Positions 1 through 8,879 of a stretch of DNA of 64,000 nucleotides are shown piece by piece (position 1 is the stretch's first letter; each line of letters starts with the position of its first letter). The translations under genes and the position numbers were made by a program. The stretch comes from JASBYZ01 sp029983705 (lineage in GTDB: Bacteria > Actinomycetota > Coriobacteriia > Coriobacteriales > JAEZZM01): positions 1,178,001 through 1,242,000 of the forward strand of contig OZ221969.1 in assembly GCA_965119715.1 (NCBI GenBank), read 5' to 3'. Under the pieces are notes generated by a model, which made no database searches, had not been told where the DNA came from, and worked only from the letters and a program-made list of their open reading frames with translations.

Positions 1-72
1 ATTAACTTTATCATCTGCAGTAAATGGGGTGATTTGTGCTGTGAGCACACGTCCAAATAAGGTATCTGACAT
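1..72 (-). CDS. dapA: 4-hydroxy-tetrahydrodipicolinate synthase, N-terminal fragment cut by the window edge
   Basis: Only the first 24 codons are inside the window, reading from an ATG at 72-70 toward position 1. The fragment MSDTLFGRVLTAQITPFTAD matches the usual DapA start (GRVLTA..TPF). A ribosome binding site (AGAGGA) lies about 10 bases upstream. DapA condenses pyruvate with aspartate semialdehyde, the first committed step to diaminopimelate and lysine. It follows lysC by 18 bases on the same strand, and dapB lies just before lysC, so three consecutive lysine-pathway genes support the call despite the short sequence. Confidence 0.75.
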   Translation of the reverse strand, partial: MSDTLFGRVLTAQITPFTADDKVN

Positions 73-90
73 TAGCTTTATTCCTCTCAG

Positions 91-1320
91 TTATTTCTTT
101 TGCAAAGCAAAGCGCTTATGAAGAGCATTTTGCGCAGCATCCGCAAAGTCTTCTCTCACTAGTACTGTTACTGAAGTTTCAGAGTCTGACGCCTGTAGTA
201 CATCAACGTTTGACTCATCAAGTGCCTCAGCAATATCTGCCATAATTCCTGGTACACCCTGCATGCCGTTTCCTACAAGGGTAACTGTAGCAAGATCATC
301 CAAAATATTTATATCATCAGAAAGCTCAGATAATACCTCAGCAGCGCGCTTTGCATCCTTGGAATCTACAATAAATACGAGGCGATTAGTAAATGGGGTT
401 GCCATATCAATTGATATTTCACTGTCGGCCAAAATTCTAAAGGCGCGAGCAATCACATCAATATGCTTAAGGGGCTTACCTGGTCCGTACGGAATAATAA
501 GCCTCACGCGGGCAACGCCTCTTCTGCAGCTCACCCCTGTTGCAATACTTCTTGGAGTATCTGATCCAAAAGAAGTTACTAAGGTTCCATCAGCATCACT
601 AAAGGTGTTTTTAACGCGCATGCGCACACCTGAATTGAGCGCAAGCTCAGCTGCAGGTGCATGCACAATCTTAGAGCCACGCTTTGCCATCTCAAAAAGC
701 TCACCTGAAGAAATTGTATCAATAATTTGAGCATCTTTAACCACACGTGGATCTGCACTTAAAACACCGTCAACATCTGAATAAATATCAACGTGACTTG
801 CACCGAGGGCAACTCCAAGTGCGCAGGCTGAAGTATCTGAGCCGCCGCGCCCAAGCGTCTTTAAGTTTCCCTCACTATCCATCCCTTGAAAGCCCGTTAT
901 AACGGGCACTACTCCAGCAGCTAACACATCCATGATTAAAGCGGTATTAATGCTTTCAATGGTTGCAGCTCCATCAACGCTATCAGTTGCAATTCCTGCG
1001 TCATGACCAGACAGCGCACGCGCATCAACGCCCGCGCGCCTTAAGGTATCTGCACATACAACTGCAGAGATCGTCTCGCCCACAGACATGATTAAATCAA
1101 GTTCATGTTCAGGAGCTTCACTTGCATCAATTAAAGAAAGTAAGGTATCAGTTGCATAGGGTGCAGGTTTTCTACCAAGCGCAGAAACTACTAGGACAAC
1201 TTTGTTACCCAGATCAAGCTCACGCTTAACGTGGTGGCTCACTCGAGCTCTCCCCTCTTCTGAACCAACAGAAGAGCCCCCAAACTTCATTACAACAATA
1301 TCGCTCTCAAAATTTGTCAT
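91..1320 (-). CDS. lysC: Aspartate kinase
   Basis: A 409-residue aspartokinase that phosphorylates L-aspartate to 4-aspartyl phosphate, the entry to the lysine, threonine and methionine branches. The kinase motif KFGGSS is at residues 12-17 and the amino-acid-kinase motif GRGGSDTSA lies near residue 160. Two C-terminal ACT regions follow (around 275-340 and 345-409), which are usually the site of feedback inhibition. Length is normal for a monofunctional class of about 400-420 residues. The start codon directly abuts the dapB stop codon (TAAATG), so translation is probably coupled. Which amino acid inhibits it cannot be read from the sequence. Confidence 0.95.
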   Translation of the reverse strand: MTNFESDIVVMKFGGSSVGSEEGRARVSHHVKRELDLGNKVVLVVSALGRKPAPYATDTLLSLIDASEAPEHELDLIMSVGETISAVVCADTLRRAGVDARALSGHDAGIATDSVDGAATIESINTALIMDVLAAGVVPVITGFQGMDSEGNLKTLGRGGSDTSACALGVALGASHVDIYSDVDGVLSADPRVVKDAQIIDTISSGELFEMAKRGSKIVHAPAAELALNSGVRMRVKNTFSDADGTLVTSFGSDTPRSIATGVSCRRGVARVRLIIPYGPGKPLKHIDVIARAFRILADSEISIDMATPFTNRLVFIVDSKDAKRAAEVLSELSDDINILDDLATVTLVGNGMQGVPGIMADIAEALDESNVDVLQASDSETSVTVLVREDFADAAQNALHKRFALQKK

Positions 1321-2115
1321 TTAGATATCCATTAAGTTCTCAAGGCCAATGACTACACCATCAATATCTCCCACTGCTTTAATGGCGAGAAGGACACCCG
1401 GCATATAAGATGCTCTGTCAATTGAGTCGTGGCGAAGGGTAAGTGTTTGACCCTTAGAGCCAAAAATAACCTCTTGGCTTGCAACAAAACCATTAGAGCG
1501 TACCGAGTGAATTGAAACTGCGTTTGAAATTGCTCCGCGAGCCCCCTCATAGCCTTCAATCTCGGTTTCTTTGCCTGGTGAGGTCTCAAAACTTGGGTCG
1601 CGGTTTTCTTCAATTAATTTAGCCGTACGAACTGCAGTTCCTGAAGGAGCATCCTTTTTATTGTTGTGGTGAAACTCAATAACTTCAGCATCAGGAAAAT
1701 ACTTTGCTGCCATCTTAGAAAAGACCATCATAAGTACTGCGCCGGTAGTAAAGTTTGGAGCAACAAAGAGATTGGCGCCATCTTTAGCGTAGCTGCTGTG
1801 GATAGATTTAAACTCTTCTTCAGATATCCCCGTAGTACCTACAACTGCGTGTACCCCGTGTGAAAGTATGGTTTTAACATTTTGAGCAACTGCATCTGGA
1901 CGAGTAAAGTCCACAACAACATCTGCTTTAACTTCATCTAAAAGCGAAGCGAGCTCACCTGCATACGTAAAAGTCTTACCGTCAATTTCAACTGACTGAC
2001 CTGCAAGACCCGGATCAAATACACCTACAAGCTCAAGTGCACTGTCAGATACTGCACTTGCAACTGTTTCTTTTCCCATTCTTCCAGCAGCACCAGATAC
2101 AACAACCTTAATCAT
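1321..2115 (-). CDS. dapB: 4-hydroxy-tetrahydrodipicolinate reductase
   Basis: DapB reduces hydroxy-tetrahydrodipicolinate with NAD(P)H in lysine/diaminopimelate synthesis. The Rossmann motif GAAGRMG is at residues 8-14, and the catalytic/substrate block HHNNKKDAPSGTA lies near the middle. An upstream in-frame ATG at 2193 would add 26 residues lying inside the preceding M16 gene. I prefer the ATG at 2115 because the protein then begins MIKVVVSGAAGRMG as in the family, and a GGAG motif sits about 12 bases upstream. With this start it overlaps the M16 peptidase stop by 8 bases and gives 264 residues, the normal length. Confidence 0.95.
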   Translation of the reverse strand: MIKVVVSGAAGRMGKETVASAVSDSALELVGVFDPGLAGQSVEIDGKTFTYAGELASLLDEVKADVVVDFTRPDAVAQNVKTILSHGVHAVVGTTGISEEEFKSIHSSYAKDGANLFVAPNFTTGAVLMMVFSKMAAKYFPDAEVIEFHHNNKKDAPSGTAVRTAKLIEENRDPSFETSPGKETEIEGYEGARGAISNAVSIHSVRSNGFVASQEVIFGSKGQTLTLRHDSIDRASYMPGVLLAIKAVGDIDGVVIGLENLMDI

Positions 2116-3361
2116 GTAGGCTTTCAGCTCCTTTAAAATCTCTCGGGGTAACAAGGGCAATTGAGGGGCTCTGAGCATAAAGCTCTTGAGCAAGCTTTAA
2201 GATATCTTCTTGATTAATTGCTCTGTAGCCTTCAACTACCTCATCAAATGATTCAATTTTTGTGCCTATCACCTCTAAGCTTCCAAGCTTAGACATGTGT
2301 GACTGAGTGGACTCAAGACGCAGTGTCAAAAGTCCTATAATGTATTCGTGAACACGCTCAAGCTCATTTTGAGGAACTTTTTCTTCTGCTATTTTTAAGA
2401 GCTCACGCTTAGCTATTTCAATTACTTCTTGAACGTTATCTGGGCGAGTTCCTGCATAGACGCAAAACATTCCCGTATCCTCGTAGCGTTGTGAAAACGA
2501 GGAGACTGAATAGGCAAGACCACGCTTTTCTCTTACCTCTTGGAAAAGTCTTGAACTCATGCCTCCGCCTAAGATGCTGTCGATTAGGGCTGCTACTTTA
2601 GTGCGGCTATCATCTTTTGAGATGCTTTCAAAACCAAGACAAATCTGAACTTGCTCTGTATCTTTTTGAACAGATACAAGCTTTTTAAAGTCATTTGATT
2701 TTAAGAGCTTTCTCTCTTGACGGATGCCGTTTGGCATTGCTTCAAAATAGTTCTCACAAAGCTCAACTAATTTCTCATGGTCTACAGCACCCGCTGCAGC
2801 TACCACCATATTTGCGCTGTGATAATATTTTTTGTGATACGCATCTACTTGCTCATGCTCAACAGAGGCAATAATTTCTGAATCTCCAAGGACAGGTTTT
2901 CCAAGTGGATGCTTTGGAAAGATTGCATCAGAAAAGAGCTCAAAGACCACATCATCAGGGGTGTCATTAGAGCGAGCTATTTCTTCTAATACAACCTCAC
3001 GTTCAAGTACTATATCCTCATTTTTAAACTGAGAATTTACTACCATATCGCTTAAGATATCAAGTGCTCCCTCAAGTTTATCTTGAGCAAAACGAGCATG
3101 GTAGCAGGTAACTTCTTTAGAGGTGAAAGCATTAAACTCAGCACCCATCGCCTCAAACTCTTCTGAAATATCTTGAGCTGAGCGCTTTTTTGTGCCCTTA
3201 AACATCATGTGCTCTAAAAAGTGAGAAAGCCCTGCCTCTTGTGGCTCTTCATCACGAGAACCTACATGAAACCAAAGGCCTAAGGCAATTGATCGTACCG
3301 AGTCTAGATGTTCAGTGATTATAGTGATTCCGTTAGATAAAACCGTTTTTTGATAAAACAT
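2108..3361 (-). CDS. M16 family zinc peptidase (processing-peptidase-like)
   Basis: A 417-residue pitrilysin/mitochondrial-processing-peptidase-type protein. The inverted zinc motif HxxEH is at residues 47-51 (HFLEH), and the third zinc ligand is expected in the downstream block around EREVVLEEI. The C-terminal half has the M16 R/Y-type region (GGGMSSRLFQEVREKRGLAYS). Small M16B proteins of this kind commonly follow pnp in Gram-positive bacteria; here pnp is the next gene upstream, separated by a terminator. It heads the dapB-lysC-dapA run and overlaps dapB. The natural substrate is not known from sequence. Confidence 0.9.
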   Translation of the reverse strand: MFYQKTVLSNGITIITEHLDSVRSIALGLWFHVGSRDEEPQEAGLSHFLEHMMFKGTKKRSAQDISEEFEAMGAEFNAFTSKEVTCYHARFAQDKLEGALDILSDMVVNSQFKNEDIVLEREVVLEEIARSNDTPDDVVFELFSDAIFPKHPLGKPVLGDSEIIASVEHEQVDAYHKKYYHSANMVVAAAGAVDHEKLVELCENYFEAMPNGIRQERKLLKSNDFKKLVSVQKDTEQVQICLGFESISKDDSRTKVAALIDSILGGGMSSRLFQEVREKRGLAYSVSSFSQRYEDTGMFCVYAGTRPDNVQEVIEIAKRELLKIAEEKVPQNELERVHEYIIGLLTLRLESTQSHMSKLGSLEVIGTKIESFDEVVEGYRAINQEDILKLAQELYAQSPSIALVTPRDFKGAESLHD

Positions 3362-3470
3362 AGTCCCTTTGTGTCAGTTTTCTTGTTCAATTGTGGATAG
3401 GTCATTTATTCTCTTACTATAATAGCCATAGAGGACATCTTTTAGACAAGATATTTATCTCTTCACATGC

Positions 3471-3504
3471 AAAAAGACCTCCAAGCGGCAAAGCTTGAAG
3501 GTCT
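3471..3504 (-). terminator. Rho-independent terminator after pnp
   Basis: On the minus strand a 12-bp stem (AGACCTTCAAGC / GCTTGGAGGTCT, one G-U type mismatch) closes a 6-base loop and is followed by TTTTT. It lies about 45 bases beyond the pnp stop codon and before the M16 gene. It should separate the rpsO-pnp transcript from the M16-dap operon. Confidence 0.85.
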
Positions 3505-3550
3505 CTGCAAAATAAAAGTAAAGTAATTTTATACTTCGTTATTATTTATC

Positions 3551-5740
3551 TTAATTTCCTGAGTGATGTCTACGAGGTTTAGCTCCTCCATCACCTGGAC
3601 GACGGGTGTGACGTTTATGGTCTGAATCGTCCTTATCATGCTTTTTAGCTGAGCTTTGAGGAGCCTCTGGTTTTTCGAGTCTGTCTAAGGAAATCTTGCC
3701 CTTATCGTCAATCTCAATAACCTTAACGTGAACCTCATCACCCACGCTGAGCATATCTTCTACCTTGTCAATTCTACCGTTAGCAATCTTTGAGATGTGA
3801 AGAAGTCCGTCTTTACCTGGTAGAAGCTCTACAAAGGCACCAAAGTTTTGGATTCCGACAACTCTTCCGTAGTAGTCCTCTCCCACCTCTGGATCTTTAA
3901 CGATAGCCTCAATTTGAGCTTGGGCTTTCTTGCCGCCATCGTCAGTTGATGCAATAAATACGGTACCGTCTTCTTGGATGTCAACGGTAGCGCCGGTCTC
4001 TTCTTGAATGCCGCGGATAACCTTACCGCCTGAACCAATTACCTCTCTAATTTTGTCAACAGGAATTGAGATGGTAATGATATGTGGGGCATTATCCTTG
4101 GTCTCCTCACGAGCCTCAGGAACAACTTCAAGCATCTTATCAAGAACAAATGCACGAGCTTCCTTTGCTTGCTTGAGCGCACGAGCAAGAATATCAAGTG
4201 AGAGGCCTTTTGCCTTATTGTCCATTTGAAGTGCAGTAATACCTTCGGAAGTACCACAAACCTTAAAGTCCATATCTCCTAAGAAGTCCTCTACACCTTG
4301 GATATCGGTAAGTACTACAGACTCATCGCCCTCTTGGATAAGACCCATTGCAATACCAGAAACTGGTCTTTTAATAGGCACGCCAGCATCCATTAATGCA
4401 AGGGTTGAACCGCAGGTAGAAGCCATTGATGATGAACCGTTTGACTCAAGAACCTCTGACACAACTCTAATTGCATAAGGAAATTCTTCTTCACTTGGAA
4501 GCACTGGTACAAGTGCGCGCTCTGCAAGGTGTCCATGTCCAATTTCACGACGCTTTGGAGCACCCATTCTGCCAACTTCACCGGTTGAATATGGTGGGAA
4601 GTTGTAGTGGTGCATATAGCGCTTACCCTCTACTGGAGAGATGGTATCAAGGCGCTGCCACTCGTTGAGCATACCAAGGGTTGCAACTGAAAGTACTTGG
4701 GTTTGTCCACGAGTAAAGAGCCCAGAGCCATGAACGAGCGGTAGGTAGTCACCAACAACACTAATTGGTCTAATCTCTTCTGGAGTACGACCGTCAACAC
4801 GCTCGCCATCTTCAATAATCATCTGGCGCATTGCTTTTTTCTCTAGAAGCTTAAGTTCTACTGGAATCTCACGCTCAAACTCTTCAACTTCTTCTTCGCT
4901 AAACTCTTCTACAATGCCCTCTTTAATAGCATTTACCTTTTCAATGCGGGTGAGTTTATCAACATCTTTGAGGGCCTCACGCATTTCATCATAGTGAGCA
5001 AATACCTTACCGTGTACGTATTCATTTGGCTCATCAAGAGGATATTCCTTCATTTCAATATCAAGCTTTTGAGCAAAGCGCTTTTGAGCCTCACAGAACT
5101 GAGCAATAGCTTTTTGACCAAACTCCATAGCAGCAAGCATATCTTCTTCGGTAATTTCTTGCGCGCCAGCTTCAACCATAGAAATAAAATCAGCAGAACC
5201 AGCAATTTCTAGGTCAAGATCAGAATTTTCTTGCTCTTGGTAAGTAGGGTTAATCATGAATTCGCCGCTGTCTTTATCGCGGCCTATTCTTACGCAGGCA
5301 AGTGGTCCATTAAATGGAACTCCTCCAGCTAAAAGCGCAGCTGATGCACCCATAACTGAAATAACATCTGGTGGATTTTTTTGATCTGCAACGAGTGAAG
5401 TTGCTACAATGTGAACTTCATTTCTAAATCCATCTGGAAAAGATGGACGAATTGGACGGTCAATCATACGAGCAGTGAGGGTACCCTTATCAGAAGGTTT
5501 AGACTCACGCTTGAGGTAGCCGCCAGGGATTCTACCAACCGCATACATCTTTTCAATAAAGTCTACGGTTAGAGGAAAGAAATCATAGTTCTTTCTCTCA
5601 TTAGATACTACCGCGGTTACTAATACGGTAGTATCGCCTTGCTTAACTAATACTGCTCCGGTAGCTTGTTTTGCAAGCTCACCAGACTCGAGGGTGTACT
5701 CTTTACCAAACAATTCAAATGTTTCAGTAACTTTTCCCAT
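3551..5740 (-). CDS. pnp: Polyribonucleotide nucleotidyltransferase (PNPase)
   Basis: A 729-residue phosphorolytic 3'-5' exoribonuclease of RNA turnover. It has two RNase PH-like domains separated by an acidic all-alpha linker (FSEEEVEEFEREI around residue 280), then a KH domain with the IGSGGKVI motif, and an S1 RNA-binding domain (GEDYYGRVVGIQNFGAFVELLPGKDGLLHIS). The tail is basic and disordered (KRHTRRPGDGGAKPRRHH). Length is typical. rpsO lies immediately upstream on the same strand, the usual bacterial pairing. The leader contains a perfect 8-bp stem-loop, described separately. Confidence 0.97.
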   Translation of the reverse strand: MGKVTETFELFGKEYTLESGELAKQATGAVLVKQGDTTVLVTAVVSNERKNYDFFPLTVDFIEKMYAVGRIPGGYLKRESKPSDKGTLTARMIDRPIRPSFPDGFRNEVHIVATSLVADQKNPPDVISVMGASAALLAGGVPFNGPLACVRIGRDKDSGEFMINPTYQEQENSDLDLEIAGSADFISMVEAGAQEITEEDMLAAMEFGQKAIAQFCEAQKRFAQKLDIEMKEYPLDEPNEYVHGKVFAHYDEMREALKDVDKLTRIEKVNAIKEGIVEEFSEEEVEEFEREIPVELKLLEKKAMRQMIIEDGERVDGRTPEEIRPISVVGDYLPLVHGSGLFTRGQTQVLSVATLGMLNEWQRLDTISPVEGKRYMHHYNFPPYSTGEVGRMGAPKRREIGHGHLAERALVPVLPSEEEFPYAIRVVSEVLESNGSSSMASTCGSTLALMDAGVPIKRPVSGIAMGLIQEGDESVVLTDIQGVEDFLGDMDFKVCGTSEGITALQMDNKAKGLSLDILARALKQAKEARAFVLDKMLEVVPEAREETKDNAPHIITISIPVDKIREVIGSGGKVIRGIQEETGATVDIQEDGTVFIASTDDGGKKAQAQIEAIVKDPEVGEDYYGRVVGIQNFGAFVELLPGKDGLLHISKIANGRIDKVEDMLSVGDEVHVKVIEIDDKGKISLDRLEKPEAPQSSAKKHDKDDSDHKRHTRRPGDGGAKPRRHHSGN

Positions 5741-5768
5741 AAAAATAATACTCTCTTCTTTTCTCTAT

Positions 5769-5789
5769 CAGTAAACCTCATGTTTACTG
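5769..5789 (-). promoter_or_regulatory. Stem-loop in the pnp leader
   Basis: CAGTAAAC and GTTTACTG form a perfect 8-bp inverted repeat around a 5-base loop, 29 bases upstream of the pnp start. It has no T tract, so it is not a terminator. In E. coli the pnp leader stem-loop is cut by RNase III and mediates autocontrol; a similar role here is inference. A protein operator is the other possibility. Confidence 0.45.
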
Positions 5790-5868
5790 GGCAAACTTTC
5801 AATCTGATATACCCAAAAATCAGACTGTGGACTAAGTCAAAAATCGACAAATACTTAACCCATCTATT

Positions 5869-5907
5869 AAAAAAGGGACTAAGCTAATAGAAAGCCGTCC
5901 CTTTTTA
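5869..5907 (-). terminator. Terminator between rpsO and pnp
   Basis: An AAAAGGGAC / GTCCCTTTTTT hairpin (about 10 bp, 17-base loop) ends in a T run on the minus strand, about 20 bases after the restored rpsO stop at 5927. It resembles an intrinsic terminator that could limit rpsO read-through into pnp. The flanking A run also gives a T tract on the other strand's complement. Confidence 0.75.
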
Positions 5908-5926
5908 CGTAAGCTATGTAAAAAAC

Positions 5927-6201
5927 TTACACGTTATCGCGGATACCTAATTTTGCAATTAGTTCACGATAGTTCTCAACGTCCTTTTTTTGATATAAGA
6001 TAAAAGACGTCTTCTTTGACCAACTAATTGAAGAAGGCCACGACGGGTGTGGAAGTCCTTTTTGTGCTCTTTCATGTGCTCGGTTAAACCCTTGATGCGA
6101 TGTGAAAGAATTGCAACCTGAACTTCTGCTGAACCAGAGTCAGACTCTGATTTACCAAACTCTTTAATGAGCTCAGCTTTTTGCTCTTTAGTGAGGGGCA
6201 T
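5927..6201 (-). CDS. rpsO: 30S ribosomal protein S15, frameshifted in a run of seven A
   Basis: S15 binds 16S rRNA early in 30S assembly. The start [12 protein letters not shown] and the core ([22 protein letters not shown]) are normal. Then a run of seven A (positions 5987-5993 as T on the plus strand) shifts the frame, and the open frame ends after a foreign tail at 5959. Adding one base restores the expected end [20 protein letters not shown] with a stop at 5927-5929, giving about 91 residues, slightly longer than the usual 89. I chose the ATG at 6201, preceded by AAGGTGG, over the GTG at 6210. The defect may be a sequencing or assembly error, a real deletion, or be bypassed by slippage. 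Confidence 0.85.
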
Positions 6202-6288
6202 TTGCGCCACCTTTCTTACTTGTCCGCCTCAAACTGAGAAAAAGTTAAACACTCGATCTAAGTAAGAGGTATTAATACAGCGCTTTTA

Positions 6289-6316
6289 ATAATAACAGCT
6301 CTGAGTAGCTAGTTAA
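6289..6316 (-). promoter_or_regulatory. Candidate promoter for rpsO
   Basis: On the minus strand TTAACT (6316-6311) and TATTAT (6294-6289) are separated by 16 bases, about 90 bases before the rpsO start. It fits a vegetative sigma promoter with an imperfect -35. No experimental support. Confidence 0.4.
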
Positions 6317-6342
6317 AGACACTTGTAGACATCACATAAACT

Positions 6343-7128
6343 CTAATATTTTTGCTCGATATAAAACTCGAGAGCTTTAATGTGCGTATCCAGGTGTTCT
6401 CTTGTCCACCAAAAAGCAGCTTTAAAGAGCGCCTCATTAATTTCTTCATGCACCTCAAAGTCTGAAATCTCTTCAAAGCTTGAATATATGAGAGCGCTTA
6501 ACCACTCATGCAAGGTATTGGGCACAAGGTGTGCTCCAAGTAGAAGGTGTGAGCAAGAGTTACAAACAAAACCTCCCGCATGAGGGCCAAACCATAGTTT
6601 TGCCTCAGGATTAAGCGAGAAAATATCTTCAAAACTCTCTGAGCACATCACGCAATTATTCATCTCCGGCATAAGTCCGTGCATGGCAAAGAGCTTAAAA
6701 ATATAGGCTGCAACTAAAAGATCTGCCTCTTTTTTAAGGGAGGCATATTCATCTAAAAATGTAAGTGCCTTTTTTGTCATCTCATACATTTGAGCATTTA
6801 GAGCGTCTTGATAAGAGAGCTGAATTGCAAAACTGCACACGATATAGGCAAGATTTGAGTACTCAAGATCGCACCTTAAGCCTGCATTAGAAGCAAGCGT
6901 TGATATCTCTCCTATGGTATCAAGATTTCTTCCTGGTTTAATCAAAAAATCAGCACAGGTAAATACTTGAGCGCGCGCACCAAATTTTCCTCCTGGTTTT
7001 CGAGCTCCATGACAGACTGCCCGGCACTGCTCGCCATTTTTTAATAAGAGGGTTAAAATCGCATCAGTTTCTTTAAGTTTGGTAGACGCTAAAATAATGC
7101 CTTCACTATGAATTGCTTGAGCTGCCAT
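6343..7128 (-). CDS. recO: DNA repair protein RecO
   Basis: A 261-residue RecO that helps load RecA onto SSB-coated single-stranded DNA in the RecFOR pathway. The N-terminal OB-fold region begins IHSEGIILASTKLKETDAILTLL, and a zinc-binding cluster CVMC...CNSC lies around residues 158-190. It is the last gene of the long lepA-era chain, just after deoC (gap of 14 bases). The era-recO neighbourhood is common in bacteria, here with deoC between them. Confidence 0.93.
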   Translation of the reverse strand: MAAQAIHSEGIILASTKLKETDAILTLLLKNGEQCRAVCHGARKPGGKFGARAQVFTCADFLIKPGRNLDTIGEISTLASNAGLRCDLEYSNLAYIVCSFAIQLSYQDALNAQMYEMTKKALTFLDEYASLKKEADLLVAAYIFKLFAMHGLMPEMNNCVMCSESFEDIFSLNPEAKLWFGPHAGGFVCNSCSHLLLGAHLVPNTLHEWLSALIYSSFEEISDFEVHEEINEALFKAAFWWTREHLDTHIKALEFYIEQKY

Positions 7129-7142
7129 AGGTATAAATAGGA

Positions 7143-7949
7143 CTAGCGAGCAAAGAGCTCATCAAATTCAGCTAAGATTTCTAGCCCCTTAGAGCAGCCA
7201 ATTCTTGTAGCCCCCGCATTTATAAACTTAACTACAGATTCAAGGTCGCGAATACCACCTGAGGCTTTGATTTGACATCCCGGCTCTTTAGTTTGAGACA
7301 TAAGCACCACATCATGAAGGTCTGCGCCGTGAGAACTAAAGCCAGTTGAGGTCTTAATAAAGTCAACACCTATTGAAGAGATTAAATCACTAGCAATACA
7401 AATCTCTTCATCACTTAACTCAGAGCACTCTAAGATAACTTTAAACACTAATCCTTGGTGGTCGTGCTCATGCTCTTCTTCGTCCTCATCGTCAAACTCA
7501 TCGTGTGCATATAGATAATCCCAAGCATTAAGCGCAGAGGTGTACACGCGCTCCACATGCTCTTTTACAAAGTCATACTCTTTTGCTTTTAAAGCTCCGT
7601 AAGGCATGACCATATCTATCTCATCAACGCCATCTTCAAGCAAATTAATTGCCTGCATTGATAAGCTATCAGCATCCTCAAAGCCAAGAGGAAAATTAAT
7701 CACACTACAGACCTTAGTTTCAGAGTCTGCGAGGCACTCAAGTGCAAGAGGCACCACTAGAGGAGACACACACAAGCTCGCAAAACCTTGGTCTTTTGAT
7801 GCTTCAATCCATTTTTTATACGCATCAAAACCAAGCTGTGGATTTAAGAGAGTTTGGTCAATCATTTGAGCGAGCTCATGACGAAGCTCTTCTGGACTCG
7901 ATGTTTCTGCATCCAAAAATATGGTTGATACCTCTTCTTTTGTGAGCAT
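7143..7949 (-). CDS. deoC: Deoxyribose-phosphate aldolase with an acidic/His insertion
   Basis: DeoC splits 2-deoxyribose-5-phosphate into acetaldehyde and glyceraldehyde-3-phosphate in deoxynucleoside catabolism. The Schiff-base lysine is K199 in FIKTSTGF; other family blocks are IDQTLLNP near residue 31 and EIDMVMPYG near 110. At 268 residues it is longer than most bacterial DeoC proteins (about 220-260). The extra length includes a strongly acidic, His-rich stretch at about 145-166 (DEFDDEDEEEHEHDH). It lies between era and recO with small gaps, an unusual place for a catabolic gene, so it is probably expressed constitutively with this operon. Confidence 0.92.
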   Translation of the reverse strand: MLTKEEVSTIFLDAETSSPEELRHELAQMIDQTLLNPQLGFDAYKKWIEASKDQGFASLCVSPLVVPLALECLADSETKVCSVINFPLGFEDADSLSMQAINLLEDGVDEIDMVMPYGALKAKEYDFVKEHVERVYTSALNAWDYLYAHDEFDDEDEEEHEHDHQGLVFKVILECSELSDEEICIASDLISSIGVDFIKTSTGFSSHGADLHDVVLMSQTKEPGCQIKASGGIRDLESVVKFINAGATRIGCSKGLEILAEFDELFAR

Positions 7950-7955
7950 TAGATT

Positions 7956-8864
7956 CTACAACCCTTCTCCGTAACCAAATCTTCTAATTTGATTAGCGTC
8001 TCGTCTCCAGTCTTTTTTGATTTTTACACGCAAATCTAAAAAGACTTTATTACCAAGCATATGCTCAAGATCTTTTCGGGCTTCACTACCAATCTCTTTA
8101 ATAAGTGAGCCACCCTTTCCAATAATAATTCCCTTTTGAGAGTCACGCTCAACATAGATTGTTGCATAAATTGATGAGAGATCTTTTTTCTCGTTATAGT
8201 TCATGTCATCAATTGAGACACCAACCGCGTGTGGCACCTCATCGCGGGTTAAGAGTAAAACTTTTTCTCTAATAAATTCAGAGATTAAGACCTCTATAGG
8301 CTGGTCAGTTTTAGTTCCTTCTGGAAACCACCTTGGACCAAGCGGAAGCGCGGTCTCGATTAGTTTAAGACACTCATCAATCCCCTCTTGATTTTGGGCA
8401 GACACAGCCACGCTTGCATCAAAGTTAAAGTAATCACCTGTCTCATCAATTTGTTTTTGAATAGCCTCAGCATCTGCTAAATCAGTTTTAGTCACAATTA
8501 AAAGCCGGTAGCAGGAAAGTTTTTTAAGCGCATCAAGCACCCGCTTATCTCCTGAGCCAAAGGGCTTTGAGGCGTCAAGACAAAAGGCAACAATATCAAT
8601 ATCTTCTAAGCTTTTTATAGCAGAGCGGTTAAGTTCTTCTCCTAAGGCATCATGGGGTTTATGGAGGCCCGGAGTATCAACAAAAATAATTTGAGCATCA
8701 TCACTATCATAGATTGCTCTAAATTTATGGCGAGTAGTTTGAGGGGTATTAGAAGTGATTGCTAACTTCTCGCCCATAATTGCATTAATAAGAGATGATT
8801 TACCAGCATTTGGTCTGCCTACCAGACTTACAAAGCCACTTCTAAAATCACTTTCTCCAAACAC
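7956..8864 (-). CDS. era: GTPase Era
   Basis: A 302-residue essential GTPase that binds the 3' end of 16S rRNA during 30S maturation. G1 is GRPNAGKSSL, G3 is DTPG, G4 is TKTD. The C-terminal KH domain carries the modified motif IIGKGGSLIKEIG. It follows dgkA and precedes deoC. The ybeY-dgkA-era order is typical of Gram-positive bacteria. Confidence 0.97.
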   Translation of the reverse strand: MFGESDFRSGFVSLVGRPNAGKSSLINAIMGEKLAITSNTPQTTRHKFRAIYDSDDAQIIFVDTPGLHKPHDALGEELNRSAIKSLEDIDIVAFCLDASKPFGSGDKRVLDALKKLSCYRLLIVTKTDLADAEAIQKQIDETGDYFNFDASVAVSAQNQEGIDECLKLIETALPLGPRWFPEGTKTDQPIEVLISEFIREKVLLLTRDEVPHAVGVSIDDMNYNEKKDLSSIYATIYVERDSQKGIIIGKGGSLIKEIGSEARKDLEHMLGNKVFLDLRVKIKKDWRRDANQIRRFGYGEGL

Positions 8865-8879
8865 AAGATATCATCCAAT

